A stretch of 64,000 bases of DNA, taken from assembly GCA_977017575.1 (NCBI GenBank), contig CDRNVI010000026.1:496001-560000 (forward strand), given 5' to 3'. The stretch comes from Paramoeba atlantica. Taxonomy: Eukaryota > Discosea. Positions 39,869 through 49,140 of this stretch are shown here, one piece after another (within the stretch, counting starts at the first letter, position 1; each line of letters begins with the position of its first letter). The notes under the pieces were generated by a model, which made no database searches, had not been told where the DNA came from, and was given only the letters and a program-made list of their open reading frames with translations. The translations under genes were made by a program, and so were the position numbers.

Positions 39869-40744
39869 ATGTCTGATGTTCAAGCTCCTCGGTATGGGGC
39901 AAAAGTGCGCGGTACAGAACTCCCTGGGGAAATTGTCCTCTCTAGGCTTATCGAAAATGTAAGCAACGGTGATTCTTCATGGAAAGAAGATCACCCTGTG
40001 TCCACTTGGTCCGGTGTTGAAATCTCTGAAGGTCGTGTGACGAAACTCGCGTGGCCTTCCAGGGGTTTGCGTGGCAGTCTCAATTGGCAATATCTTCCTC
40101 AATCTGTGCGTTACTTTGAAATCTGTCATAATTATCTAACGGGGGTGATTGAAGCGGAACGCCTACCTTCGATTCTTTATGTATTCGATTTCGGCCAGAA
40201 CAATTTTAACCAAGTAGATGATTTTACTACATTACCTGGAGAACTTCGAACCTTTGCGGGTCCTCAGAATCTTTTATCCAGCAAGCTTGATTTAACGCAC
40301 CTTCCTCCTCAGTTAAGCTTTTTAAACTTAGACAACAATCGGTTATTTGGAACAATCTCTCTTTCCTCTTTACCTGCGACGCTGCAATTTCTTTCTTTGT
40401 CACACAACAGGCTTTGTGGGAATATAGACCTCACCGGCCTTCCCCCTTTTCTTGATGATCTGCGTCTTAGTTACAATTCATTTTCTGGAGAGCTCCATTT
40501 TACTCGCCTTTCTTTCTCCATGCGTACACTTATGTTAAACCACAACGAGTTTTCGGGGGAAGTGTCGTTTAGAAAGTTTCCCGACTCACTTGCCATGCTT
40601 ACTCTGGACGAGAATTATCTCTGTGGAATTGTTCCTGGTTATTTGTCAAGCGTAGTTTCGATGTATCCACAAAAACGACAATGTGCTCGTGCCGCTGGTC
40701 AAAATGTTCCTGACAAGGAAATTGCGTGGAGCGAGTGGGGTTAG
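39869..40744 (+). CDS. Leucine-rich-repeat protein (IDLTxLP type)
   Basis: 291 residues. An N-terminal segment with 'STWSGVEISEGRVTKLAWPSRGLRGSL' resembles LRR N-caps of plant- and kinetoplastid-type proteins. About seven to eight LRRs of ~23 residues follow, with the pattern L..L.L..N.L.G.IDLT.LP, and the protein ends in 'CGIVPGYLSS'. No signal peptide, membrane segment or kinase is seen, so it may be cytosolic. Similar IDLT-LP repeats occur in trypanosomatid and Bodo LRR proteins; function unknown. A partial paralogue lies at 45619-46458 and an N-terminal fragment at 32750-33028, so this is a local gene family. Confidence 0.85.
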   Translation: MSDVQAPRYGAKVRGTELPGEIVLSRLIENVSNGDSSWKEDHPVSTWSGVEISEGRVTKLAWPSRGLRGSLNWQYLPQSVRYFEICHNYLTGVIEAERLPSILYVFDFGQNNFNQVDDFTTLPGELRTFAGPQNLLSSKLDLTHLPPQLSFLNLDNNRLFGTISLSSLPATLQFLSLSHNRLCGNIDLTGLPPFLDDLRLSYNSFSGELHFTRLSFSMRTLMLNHNEFSGEVSFRKFPDSLAMLTLDENYLCGIVPGYLSSVVSMYPQKRQCARAAGQNVPDKEIAWSEWG

Positions 40745-41170
40745 ATATGCTCGTATTTTTCTTAACTTTCTTTATTTTTTTCTTAGCGTATTTTTCTTAA
40801 CTTTTCTAAACAATCAATAGAAGTATTTGTGCAGCAAGAAAGAGGAAAACAAAAGTTTGTGAGTTTTTTATTGTGCAACAATTTTAAAAATAGAAATTAT
40901 ATTTTTGTGCTTTTTTATTCTATTTTTTGCCCAAATGCTAAAACAACGGATTTTTTAACCGACTGTGAGCAGCAATGTGGGCGGAATGTTGCGGTTGAAG
41001 GCCCTTGAGATTTCAACCCGGGACGATCGGAAACCAAAAATAGTGATCCTCTGCACAAAGAATTGTGACCTTTTTATTGATTTTTTTAGCAGGTTCATAC
41101 TAAAAGTTTCTTGGTATTACTCGTACTGTGTTTTTTCACTGCCGTTAGTTGAAGAAAAAAATAGGGAAAT
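40745..41170. other. Intergenic LRR / HEAT-like gene
   Basis: Very T-rich, 3' UTR of the LRR gene and leader of the next gene. No other feature seen. Confidence 0.4.
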
Positions 41171-41182
41171 GTTTTTTCTCAG
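41171..41182 (+). promoter_or_regulatory. Predicted trans-splice acceptor
   Basis: GTTTTTTCTCAG, a pyrimidine tract ending in AG, 15 bp before the ATG at 41197. Typical of SL-addition sites in Euglenozoa. Inferred from sequence only. Confidence 0.5.
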
Positions 41183-41196
41183 GGTGTTGTTAATCA

Positions 41197-44100
41197 ATGG
41201 ATAAAGAGCCGTTGAGCCATGTGGAACTCATACTGGGAGCTGTTCAACACAAATACCTGCTGCCCCTCATTCATTATGGCGTTCTGGGGGAGCGCGAAAA
41301 GCATCCCACAGCCTCGAATTCTAAAACTCTTGCATCTTCGTCATCATCACTCGACTCAAAAGAGGTTGAAAATGCGATTGCGGCGTATTTTGAAAATACC
41401 GCTCAGGTGTTCCAATTTTTGCATAAATCAAGAATGATCTCTCGATTGGTTGATTCTTGGCCTTCGACTTCACAACACAAACAGCCTTCTCCGGCACCCA
41501 GGACGCAAAGACCGGATACTTCTTCTAGCCCTTTGGATATCTCAGAGCGTGTGTACCGTACCTTATCTTTGTTTATTCACGCTGCGATGAAATGTTATAC
41601 TTTTTCGTGCGAAAAGCAAACGACTTCTGGAGACAAACTCACTCGCTCCCTTGCGATTCGTACACTTTTTACGATTATAGAGACCTATGTGGATCAGAGT
41701 CCCATACATTGGGTAGTACGATCCACCCCTGGGATACTGTCTACGATTGCAAGGTTTCTCTCTCCAAATTCGACATCAATGGCATCGGACAGCTCTGTAC
41801 TTTGCATCCATATACTCACTATCGTACTTCGTCGAAATTTTAATAATGTACAGTATAGAGACTCCATACCTCATGACTCTTTGCTTGTAGTCTTCCGACA
41901 TCTTTTTCATTCGCTGTTGGGTTTCTCTGAGACCTCTGATTTTCAGGATAACTTTGACTCCAGAGAATCTCACAACTCAATATCCGCGAGTTCTTTGCAG
42001 AGACATTGGCTTTGGTTTGCCTCAAATTTTACAGATGATCTGAACGGAAACACAATTTCAGCTGCACTACAACTTTGCAACGTCATTCTTCACGCTCCTG
42101 CCTCCCTTACTTACGCCTCCGTGTCAGATAGCAGTGCTAACTCTTCAAATGTTTCCCAAGATAAGGAATTGCAGAGTTGGCTTTTAGAATATCACAAAAC
42201 TACGGAACACAATAAGAAGGATACAATGGAAAAAGGCGTTGTAGTCCCCCGCAACAACAACTTCGCTGTAAGCAATCCTGTTCCATCTCGTCTCTTTGAA
42301 TATGCTTTGGATGCCTACGTGCTTTTGAATTATTTTCAGTATCGATACGATTTGATTCCAACGCAAGACAAAAACAGTCAATTGGATGAGAACACAGATT
42401 ACAAAGGTGGACGATCTTTATTCGATCCATCTACAAATACGAACACTTCTTTTGGCAATATGAATCGACCTCTTTTTTTGGAATTTCTGCGCTCTCGGGG
42501 AATTTCTCTTTTAAATTCTCTCGTTGGTGTCCAACGGAAAAAACTGCCACGCGATGACACACAAGATTTCTTACTCAATTACACTTCTCTTCCTGCAGAA
42601 AACACACTGCTCCTTTTCGTTGCCTACTGCTACTGCTCGAATCTTTTTACGTCCTCAAACTCAGAAATGGTTTCCTTTTCTCATCTTTCCGGTCTGATTC
42701 TGCAGTGTTCTCAATGGGTCACTACACTACATGCTTCTTTTCAAGCACAACCTAAAAAACATTTTTCGGACGCAATCGAGACACCACTGATTCAGCCATC
42801 CTCCAAAATTTCGACAAAGCTGTATGAGTCCATTCGGATCACCCATGAAACTGAAGACTTCTCTGCGCCTTCTCTAAATCTTCATCTGATTACACAAACG
42901 ACAGCGTGTCATGTTTTAGATGATTTGGTTGCTCTTCTTCAACCTTCTTCCGAGGTTGCCACGATCTGTGTTGATATCTTGGAAGACATTCAACTTTGGC
43001 GATGTGCTCATCTCGGTGCGATTCACATTCTCACGGTTCTGTTTGGACTCTGCGACTTCAATTTTCCTGTTCTCCAGCCAAGGCTTTCCTCTCTGCACAG
43101 TGAAATGGGTGAAGGCCTCATCGGTTATCTTCTCTCCCTACAACACTTATGGGGTTGGGATATTTCCGAAAGATTATTTTACGAAAAGTTTGGCCTTCCT
43201 TCAAGTCTACAAGATCAAGTCGATCGCTCGCTTGAATCCTTTCAAGAAACCAATTCCTATTCCTCCATCGAACTCAAACACAAATATCAAATGCTGTGTC
43301 ACTTGCTTCATTTTCTCGGTACAGCCGGCTCTGGAGAGGAAGCAAAGACGCACCGTTCTATACGTCTCCAATGTCTTTTTCGAGTTCTGGAATACATCGA
43401 ATGTGCTGTTCCGGAAATCCAACGAGCCGCCCAGCAGGCTTTACGTCGCATCTCCACAACAGATCGTCTAACCTCTTTTCTGTTTCAGCATACCGATTAC
43501 ATTTTAGATGAGTTCTCCAGACGACTGTCGTACTCCATGTGCTTTCCCCGTACCGCTCAACTCGTGGGTACGTTTTTAAATCTGATTTCACAACCGAATG
43601 TTTGGACGAATTCGACTAGCACGAAATCCGTCGATTTAGATTCGCCTTGTGTTCCGCTACTTCTTGACCCGGAAAAAGACGTGGAGGACGGTGTCTCTCT
43701 TGTTACCTTCTCTTCCCATGTGGAGGGCTTTATTCGTGAACTTCTTTTCGGACCCCTCGGCACTTCTCTTCCTGATTTTGATAAAACCACAATCCTTTGC
43801 GCCGCAGTTCGTTACTTCCGTGCCGTAATCCTCACCGAGCGTAGAAAAGATCCTTTTTGGATTCAACACCATCCCATTTCACCTCCAAGTACCACAAACC
43901 CAAGTTCTTCGCTACCAACACTTTCGTATACCTCGAAAAGCACAGAAAGCGCCTCAACTCCCATTTCTCCCCCACAACCCTTCCCAAACACACAAACCTC
44001 TGAAACACAAAAAAACTCTAAAATTCCAAATCCCTATCCGAATCCGTTCCAAAACACACAAAAAAGTGCACATCCCATTTCTCCCCCACCCCCTTTTTCC

Positions 44101-45417
44101 CCCACCTCAAAACGACTGGAAAATTTCGAGGCTGCGACGGCCACCGCAGGCAACTCTTCATTTTCTTCCGTATCTTCTGCTTCTCCTGTGTCTTCTTCCT
44201 CTCCCTTCCCCGGCCTCCACCCCCTCCCCCCCTCCCCCCTGTCCCTCTCCTCGGGGTCGCTGCTTACGCTGTGGGACGCGCTGCTCTCTCCCCTCCCCTC
44301 CGCGACCACTCGCAGCCGTGTGGAGACACTGAAAACAATACGACTCACGATTTCGTGTTTCCTGACATGGGATGAGGGCAAGGGGGACGTGACGCTGAGT
44401 TATGGGACGCAGAGGGAAAGGGGGGAAAAGAGTCAGAAGGAAAGGGAGGAAAGGGAATCAAAGACTCGAAACGAAACGGAGGCAAAGGTTCAGAAGCAAA
44501 CAGAGGAAACGCCTCAAAATCAAACAGAAACAAAGACAAGGCCTCAAATTCAAACAGAGGAAACGCCTCAAAATCAAACAGAAACAAAGACAAGGCCTCA
44601 AATTCAAACAGAGGAAAAGTTTCAAATTCAAACTGAGACAGAGACAAAGCCTCAAAATGAAACGGAGGCAAAGACTCAGAATGAAACGGAGGAAAAGACA
44701 AAGCCTCCGTTTATGCACACGAGTGCGTTGCCCTCGATCCACCGCACATGGGTCGCACTGGTTCCGTTGCTGTACCCGAGAGGGGCGACAACGGAGGACG
44801 ATGTGCACCGTGTGGTGAGGCGGTGTAGAGAGGAGGCCTGGGAAAGGGGGGAGCTGCTTCCTCCGAAAGAGGGAATAAAAGGAGAAAAAATAGAGAAGGA
44901 AGGAGAAAAAGGAAAAAAAGGAGAGGAAATAAAAGTCAAATTGGAAACCATAAACGAAATACGAATGAAATCGGATTTAGAAGAAGACACCACTGCAGAA
45001 GAAGAAAAAGATGAATTTTCGTATCGTGAGACAAAGTTCTTGTGGGCTCCTACGATCGACAGTGTGGTTTTGGAGACGCTTCGTGTGTTGAATGAAATGG
45101 TGACACATGCCCACAGTTTTTTATATCACCGCACACGTGTGGTTCTGTATCCACTTTTAGAGTATCTCACGTTTTCGTTGATACGATGGAGGAAATTGCA
45201 CTTGCGCGTTGCTCGTCCGTTGGTGAAGGAGTGCATTCGTTGTGTAACGCTCAATGAGGATTTGCTTTTCAAAGCGAGACGAAATGGGGGGGAAGGCAAT
45301 GGGGCGTCGTCGGAGGCGTATCAGAAGTATCTGATGTGGTTGTGGCCGAGACTTTGCGGTCTCGCACGTAGGTTTTCGATTCCTGTTCCGGAGCTTGCTA
45401 TTGCGGAAGATCGTTAA
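41197..45417 (+). CDS. Large HEAT/ARM-like protein, possibly TTI1-like
   Basis: 1406 residues, mostly helical, intronless. No catalytic motif. 'FLFQHTDYILDEFSRRLSY...FPRTAQLVGTFLNLIS' (~760-800) and the C-terminal 'LPSIHRTWVALVPLL ... DSVVLETLRVLNEMVTHAHSFLYHRTRVVLYPLLEYL' follow the pattern of TELO2-interacting protein 1 (TTI1), the HEAT scaffold of the TTT complex that matures PIK-related kinases such as TOR and ATR. The match is by eye and weak; another ARM/HEAT protein is possible. Residues ~905-1025 are Ser/Pro/Thr-rich and ~1070-1170 are a Gln/Thr/Glu repeat; both are low-complexity inserts. Confidence 0.5.
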   Translation: MDKEPLSHVELILGAVQHKYLLPLIHYGVLGEREKHPTASNSKTLASSSSSLDSKEVENAIAAYFENTAQVFQFLHKSRMISRLVDSWPSTSQHKQPSPAPRTQRPDTSSSPLDISERVYRTLSLFIHAAMKCYTFSCEKQTTSGDKLTRSLAIRTLFTIIETYVDQSPIHWVVRSTPGILSTIARFLSPNSTSMASDSSVLCIHILTIVLRRNFNNVQYRDSIPHDSLLVVFRHLFHSLLGFSETSDFQDNFDSRESHNSISASSLQRHWLWFASNFTDDLNGNTISAALQLCNVILHAPASLTYASVSDSSANSSNVSQDKELQSWLLEYHKTTEHNKKDTMEKGVVVPRNNNFAVSNPVPSRLFEYALDAYVLLNYFQYRYDLIPTQDKNSQLDENTDYKGGRSLFDPSTNTNTSFGNMNRPLFLEFLRSRGISLLNSLVGVQRKKLPRDDTQDFLLNYTSLPAENTLLLFVAYCYCSNLFTSSNSEMVSFSHLSGLILQCSQWVTTLHASFQAQPKKHFSDAIETPLIQPSSKISTKLYESIRITHETEDFSAPSLNLHLITQTTACHVLDDLVALLQPSSEVATICVDILEDIQLWRCAHLGAIHILTVLFGLCDFNFPVLQPRLSSLHSEMGEGLIGYLLSLQHLWGWDISERLFYEKFGLPSSLQDQVDRSLESFQETNSYSSIELKHKYQMLCHLLHFLGTAGSGEEAKTHRSIRLQCLFRVLEYIECAVPEIQRAAQQALRRISTTDRLTSFLFQHTDYILDEFSRRLSYSMCFPRTAQLVGTFLNLISQPNVWTNSTSTKSVDLDSPCVPLLLDPEKDVEDGVSLVTFSSHVEGFIRELLFGPLGTSLPDFDKTTILCAAVRYFRAVILTERRKDPFWIQHHPISPPSTTNPSSSLPTLSYTSKSTESASTPISPPQPFPNTQTSETQKNSKIPNPYPNPFQNTQKSAHPISPPPPFSPTSKRLENFEAATATAGNSSFSSVSSASPVSSSSPFPGLHPLPPSPLSLSSGSLLTLWDALLSPLPSATTRSRVETLKTIRLTISCFLTWDEGKGDVTLSYGTQRERGEKSQKEREERESKTRNETEAKVQKQTEETPQNQTETKTRPQIQTEETPQNQTETKTRPQIQTEEKFQIQTETETKPQNETEAKTQNETEEKTKPPFMHTSALPSIHRTWVALVPLLYPRGATTEDDVHRVVRRCREEAWERGELLPPKEGIKGEKIEKEGEKGKKGEEIKVKLETINEIRMKSDLEEDTTAEEEKDEFSYRETKFLWAPTIDSVVLETLRVLNEMVTHAHSFLYHRTRVVLYPLLEYLTFSLIRWRKLHLRVARPLVKECIRCVTLNEDLLFKARRNGGEGNGASSEAYQKYLMWLWPRLCGLARRFSIPVPELAIAEDR
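44513..44640 (+). repeat. 54-bp in-frame tandem duplication in the HEAT-like gene
   Basis: 'caaaatcaaacagaaacaaa' ... 'acagaggaaacgcct' repeats about 2.3 times with almost no change, encoding an 18-residue QNQTETKTRPQIQTEETP unit. Near identity implies recent duplication. Confidence 0.9.
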
Positions 45418-45618
45418 AAGGTTGAAGTAAACCTTTTCTCTGTTCAAATTTTGATGCAAGTGTATGAACGATTTTCGCATCACCTCACTGGGTCATCTTT
45501 TGAAGCATGCTCGCTACTTTTTCATCATCAAAAAGGAAAAAGTTTAAAATATTAAAAACAAAGTGTGGCCCAAAATAACATCCCGTTTATTTAAGTTTTC
45601 GCTTTCTTTCTATGCTCC

Positions 45619-46458
45619 ATGGATACCTCTGAACCCCTATTCCCCCAACGTCCCTCCAAAGTTCGAGGAACCGGCCTCCCTCCGGTTTTTCTTCTCACAC
45701 GTTTTATTCTCAACGTGACGCATTCTTTTTTCACTCACCAGCCCCCTGACTCACTTTCACAGTGGCCTGGAGTCGTACTGAATGCTCATCAAGAAGTCAT
45801 CGAAATCAACTGGTCCTCCAGAGGGATGCTGGGAACCCTCTCCTGGGCTTATCTTCCCTGTACGCTTATTAACCTAAACTTAGGCAACGGTTTTTTGGGT
45901 GGGAGAAAGTCAAATCAACTCTTTGGTGACGTTGAGTTATCTCTACTTCCGCATTCCTAGCAGCTTTTTAATCTTTTTCGCAATAGCTTCTCCGGGGAGC
46001 TATCTCTTTCGCATCTTCCGCCTGGTTTGATTGAGTTCACAGCTTCGTCGAATGCGTTCACCGGTTCGATTTGTTTGCTTCATTTGCCTCGCACTTTGGA
46101 GTTACTTTTTCTCAAGGATAATCACCTTTGTGGTTCTCTGGATCTTGGTTCATTGCCTCCCGCTTTAAAAAATATCAGTCTCTCGCGTAATCGATTTCAT
46201 GGTGAAATTCGTCTGGATGGTCTTCCTGTGCATCTGCACACACTTTCGCTGCATGGTAACCAGTTATGTGGTTCTCTTGACCTCACTCGTCTCCCTGCCT
46301 CTTTACGAACGCTTCACTTGTCCTCAAATCGTTTTGCAGGGCATTTACAGCTTCCCACGGGCGGTGACAATGAGGGAAAGTTTTTTAATTTTCGACAGAA
46401 CATGTTTGACTCGTACAGTCCGCGTCCCGCTCCGTCCTATGTGTTGATGTGGCCCTGA
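45619..46458 (+). pseudogene. LRR gene, interrupted by one in-frame TAG
   Basis: Paralogue of 39869-40744. The N-cap ('GTGLPPVFLLTRFILNV ... LSQWPGVVLNAHQEVIEINWSSRGMLGTLSW') is followed by LRRs of the IDLT-LP kind up to 'SSNRFAGHLQLP'. The frame is open except for TAG at 45958-45960, inside a repeat ('LPHS' stop 'QLFNLFRNSFSGEL'). Either a single-mutation pseudogene, a read-through gene or a sequencing error. Apart from that stop the reading frame and repeat spacing are intact, so inactivation would be recent. Confidence 0.75.
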
Positions 46459-46698
46459 TGGAACAGGATGCACGTCCTTTGTCAGACTTATTTTTTATAC
46501 CACAGGTGTATCACACAGTCTGTAAATGACAGATTGTCACAAACAACTGTCTCCAGATATTTCTACACGATTAAACTGCCACGGTACTTACAGTACTCCA
46601 GAAATCGTATCATACCCGTAAAGCAACAATTTTCAATTTTAATAAGGAAAATATTTCGAAAAAACAATTTTTCAGTTTTTTTCTTCTTTGAATCCTTT

Positions 46699-46732
46699 TT
46701 CTCTTTTGTCTTTCTCTTTTTCTTACTCCGAG
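46699..46732 (+). promoter_or_regulatory. Predicted trans-splice acceptor of cyclin L
   Basis: A ~30-nt tract of nearly pure pyrimidine ending in TTACTCCGAG at 46732, four bases before the ATG. Strongest acceptor-like site in the window; inferred from sequence only. Confidence 0.55.
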
Positions 46733-46736
46733 CATT

Positions 46737-48491
46737 ATGCCCGAATTAGGTGAGTACTTAGTCGACCCCTCACTCACGGACTCCACCTCTACGCCCTCCG
46801 CAAAAGACAATGTGCACCCGGCAATGGAAAAAGAGCTCCGTATTTTCGGTTCCGAAGTCATTCTCAACGCTGCCGTGCTTCTCCGTTTGGATATCTTCAC
46901 CGCTACCCGTGCCATGGCTCTCTTCCAACGGTTTTATTTTCACCGCAGTCTTCGCGAACTTTCCATTTGGAGATGTGCCCAAGCCTGTTTACTGATTTCA
47001 CTCAAAGTAGAGGAAAACATCCGACCCCTTCATGATTTGCTGCGTGTCTTCGAGACGCTACAAACGTTAAAAATGCGACCTGTGACCCCACAAGGCGTCG
47101 TCCAGCCCTCTCTCCCAACTTTTATCACTTTACCCACAAAACCCAACGAAAAAACAAAACCTTTAGAAGACGAAAGTATCGACAACCCCTTTCAAAAACA
47201 AACCCCCCTGTCTTCCCCATCTCCCCGTAACGCCCATCTCGAAGGCGTTGAAAAAAATGTTTCTAAATCAGCCGACACGGCGAAAGACGCAGCGCTCTCT
47301 CCCGAGCGCCCCGAGGCCTCTGATGCCTCGATCATCCAAGACGAGTCGTTTGTGTTGCAATCCCTGGGCTACGTGGTCTCCGTGGAACAGCCCCACCGGT
47401 TTGTCATCCCGTTCTGTCACGCGCTGCTGGCATCACGGGGTGAGGAGATGGTTTTCGAGGAGGAGGCGAAGAAGAAACGGAAGACTACCCATTCCATTTC
47501 TCCGGCTAAGAAACAACGAAACCCCCCCTCACAGGAAAAAGTGTCTGGTGTTATGTTTGAAATGAAACCGGAGCGGACACAACATAAAACGTGTTGGGAT
47601 ATACAGGAGGGAAGCGTACAAAAAAGTGTAACTTCACAGGAAAGGGAGGATTCAACTTTTCTTCCCGTTTCGCTAGAAAACGTGCTGCCTTGTATTCTCC
47701 AACGCGCATGGAATTTCGTAACGGATAGTTTTCGCACCACACTGTGCTGTCGGGAGAGTGCGGTGCATGTGGCCTGTGGCGCCGTGTTTTTGGCCTGTCA
47801 AAGTGTGGGGTTAGAACTTCCCCTGCCTCCTGTGTCGGGGTTATCGAGTGGTTTGCCTTCAAACCTGTTATCCGGGACACAAAGTGACAACACGGTCCAT
47901 GATTTGAAGGTACCAAATACGGTAGAAGGGTCTGAAAACTCAATGGGTAGAGATACGTTGGATCCTTCGCTGTTGTCTAATGCGTTGATCGGTGCAACAG
48001 GTAATGTTCACTGCGCAACACAGCCGACACAGGACGAAGCGGCTAGTGATCGCGGTTCAACGCTCAAAGGAGGTGAAAATATAGAAGTGAAAACTGAAAC
48101 TTGGACGCAAAACGAAGGAGTTTGTGTTTCAGATTCGAACGTTCACGATATGTCATGGTGCGAGTGTTTCAGCACCTCTCCTGCTGCTCTTCACTCTGTG
48201 ATTGATTCTCTTTTAGAGCTGTACTCGCAGCTTCATCCTTCGAGGTACTTTTTCTTGGAAAGTTCGAAATCCTATCAAAAGGCGAAAGATGATTGTTTGA
48301 AATCTCGGCTGGCACACGCTCAACTTTTACAAAAGAGTTTTCGCATTAAGCAGCAGTATCTTTTGGAAGAAGAGCGAAAGAAAAAAATGCAGACAGTCAT
48401 TCAAAGCCGTGTGCGTAAGGCGTGTGCCCAAGCGGAGCTTGTTGCTGTTGATTCCCATTCTCGAATGTTTTCAAAGAAAAATGTTAATTGA
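46737..48491 (+). CDS. Cyclin L-like (transcription/splicing cyclin)
   Basis: 584 residues. Cyclin box 1 at ~20-110: 'PSAKDNVHPAMEKELRIFGSEVILNAAVLLRLDIFTATRAMALFQRFYF ... RCAQACLLISLKVEE' closely follows the cyclin-L pattern (PS..DGV...E..LR..G.E.I..A..LLRL). A low-complexity insert spans ~115-200, then 'LQSLGYVVSVEQPHRFV'. After a second insert comes the box-2 segment 'LQRAWNFVTDSFRTTLCCRESAVHVACGAVFLACQ', again cyclin L-like. The C-terminus is helical and basic ('LLEEERKKKMQ'), with no RS domain. Cyclin L partners CDK10/11-type kinases. In T. brucei an L-type cyclin (CYC12) works with CRK9 in Pol II CTD phosphorylation and spliced-leader processing. Confidence 0.82.
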   Translation: MPELGEYLVDPSLTDSTSTPSAKDNVHPAMEKELRIFGSEVILNAAVLLRLDIFTATRAMALFQRFYFHRSLRELSIWRCAQACLLISLKVEENIRPLHDLLRVFETLQTLKMRPVTPQGVVQPSLPTFITLPTKPNEKTKPLEDESIDNPFQKQTPLSSPSPRNAHLEGVEKNVSKSADTAKDAALSPERPEASDASIIQDESFVLQSLGYVVSVEQPHRFVIPFCHALLASRGEEMVFEEEAKKKRKTTHSISPAKKQRNPPSQEKVSGVMFEMKPERTQHKTCWDIQEGSVQKSVTSQEREDSTFLPVSLENVLPCILQRAWNFVTDSFRTTLCCRESAVHVACGAVFLACQSVGLELPLPPVSGLSSGLPSNLLSGTQSDNTVHDLKVPNTVEGSENSMGRDTLDPSLLSNALIGATGNVHCATQPTQDEAASDRGSTLKGGENIEVKTETWTQNEGVCVSDSNVHDMSWCECFSTSPAALHSVIDSLLELYSQLHPSRYFFLESSKSYQKAKDDCLKSRLAHAQLLQKSFRIKQQYLLEEERKKKMQTVIQSRVRKACAQAELVAVDSHSRMFSKKNVN

Positions 48492-49140
48492 CCAGTTTCA
48501 TGGTCAATATGCACAAACAAAACAAAGCAAATAACGTGAACGAAAAGCAGAATTGAATAAATTAAACCCCCCTCACAGTTATTATTCACATTTTTTATTA
48601 TTTACAAGTACACTTATTGAGGGATACTCACCGTATCTCCATACGGTGAGCATCTAACTCGCTTACTAAGGTTAATTCCGCGAGCCCAAAATCGGCATAA
48701 AACAAGCACAAAAACGATTTTTTGAAAGTTTTAAAAACAGGGCTATGTCTTATCAATCAATCTCTGTAATACTCCAAAAATTAAAAAAATCGAGTGCAGT
48801 CAGCATTTTTTAGAACCCTTTTACCAAAAACAACGACTCGGAATGCGGCTCAGAGACGGACATTTTAAATCCGAAAAAAACACGAAGATGCTTGACTATG
48901 TTCCCAAAATTGACAGAACGTTCTTTGAAGTTTGATGAATATTTTTGAGCTCCTGAACTAACTTCAAGAACTACCTTTCTTTTTGAAACGCATTTCACTC
49001 GCCCACGGCATAACAAATGAACGAAAAAAAGGTATGATTTTCTCGGCCTTGAAAAAGTGGCCAGCTGGCCAACACCCCCTGGCAACCACCCCCTGGCACA
49101 ATGGTGAGCTGGCCAACACCCGGAAAAATCGCCATCTGAC
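48492..49140. other. Non-coding, with a stray copy of the rDNA 27-bp repeat
   Basis: AT-rich 3' region of cyclin L. At 49048-49070 'gaaaaagtggccagctggcc' is identical to the rDNA minisatellite unit, followed by degenerate 'ccctggc' units to ~49115. It lies directly upstream of element C. Confidence 0.6.

Noticed and set aside
45958-45960. Reassigned TAG codon as sense
   Set aside because: The capping enzyme and the AIR9-like, LRR (39869) and other genes end normally with TAG or TAA, and no other gene needs sense TAG.
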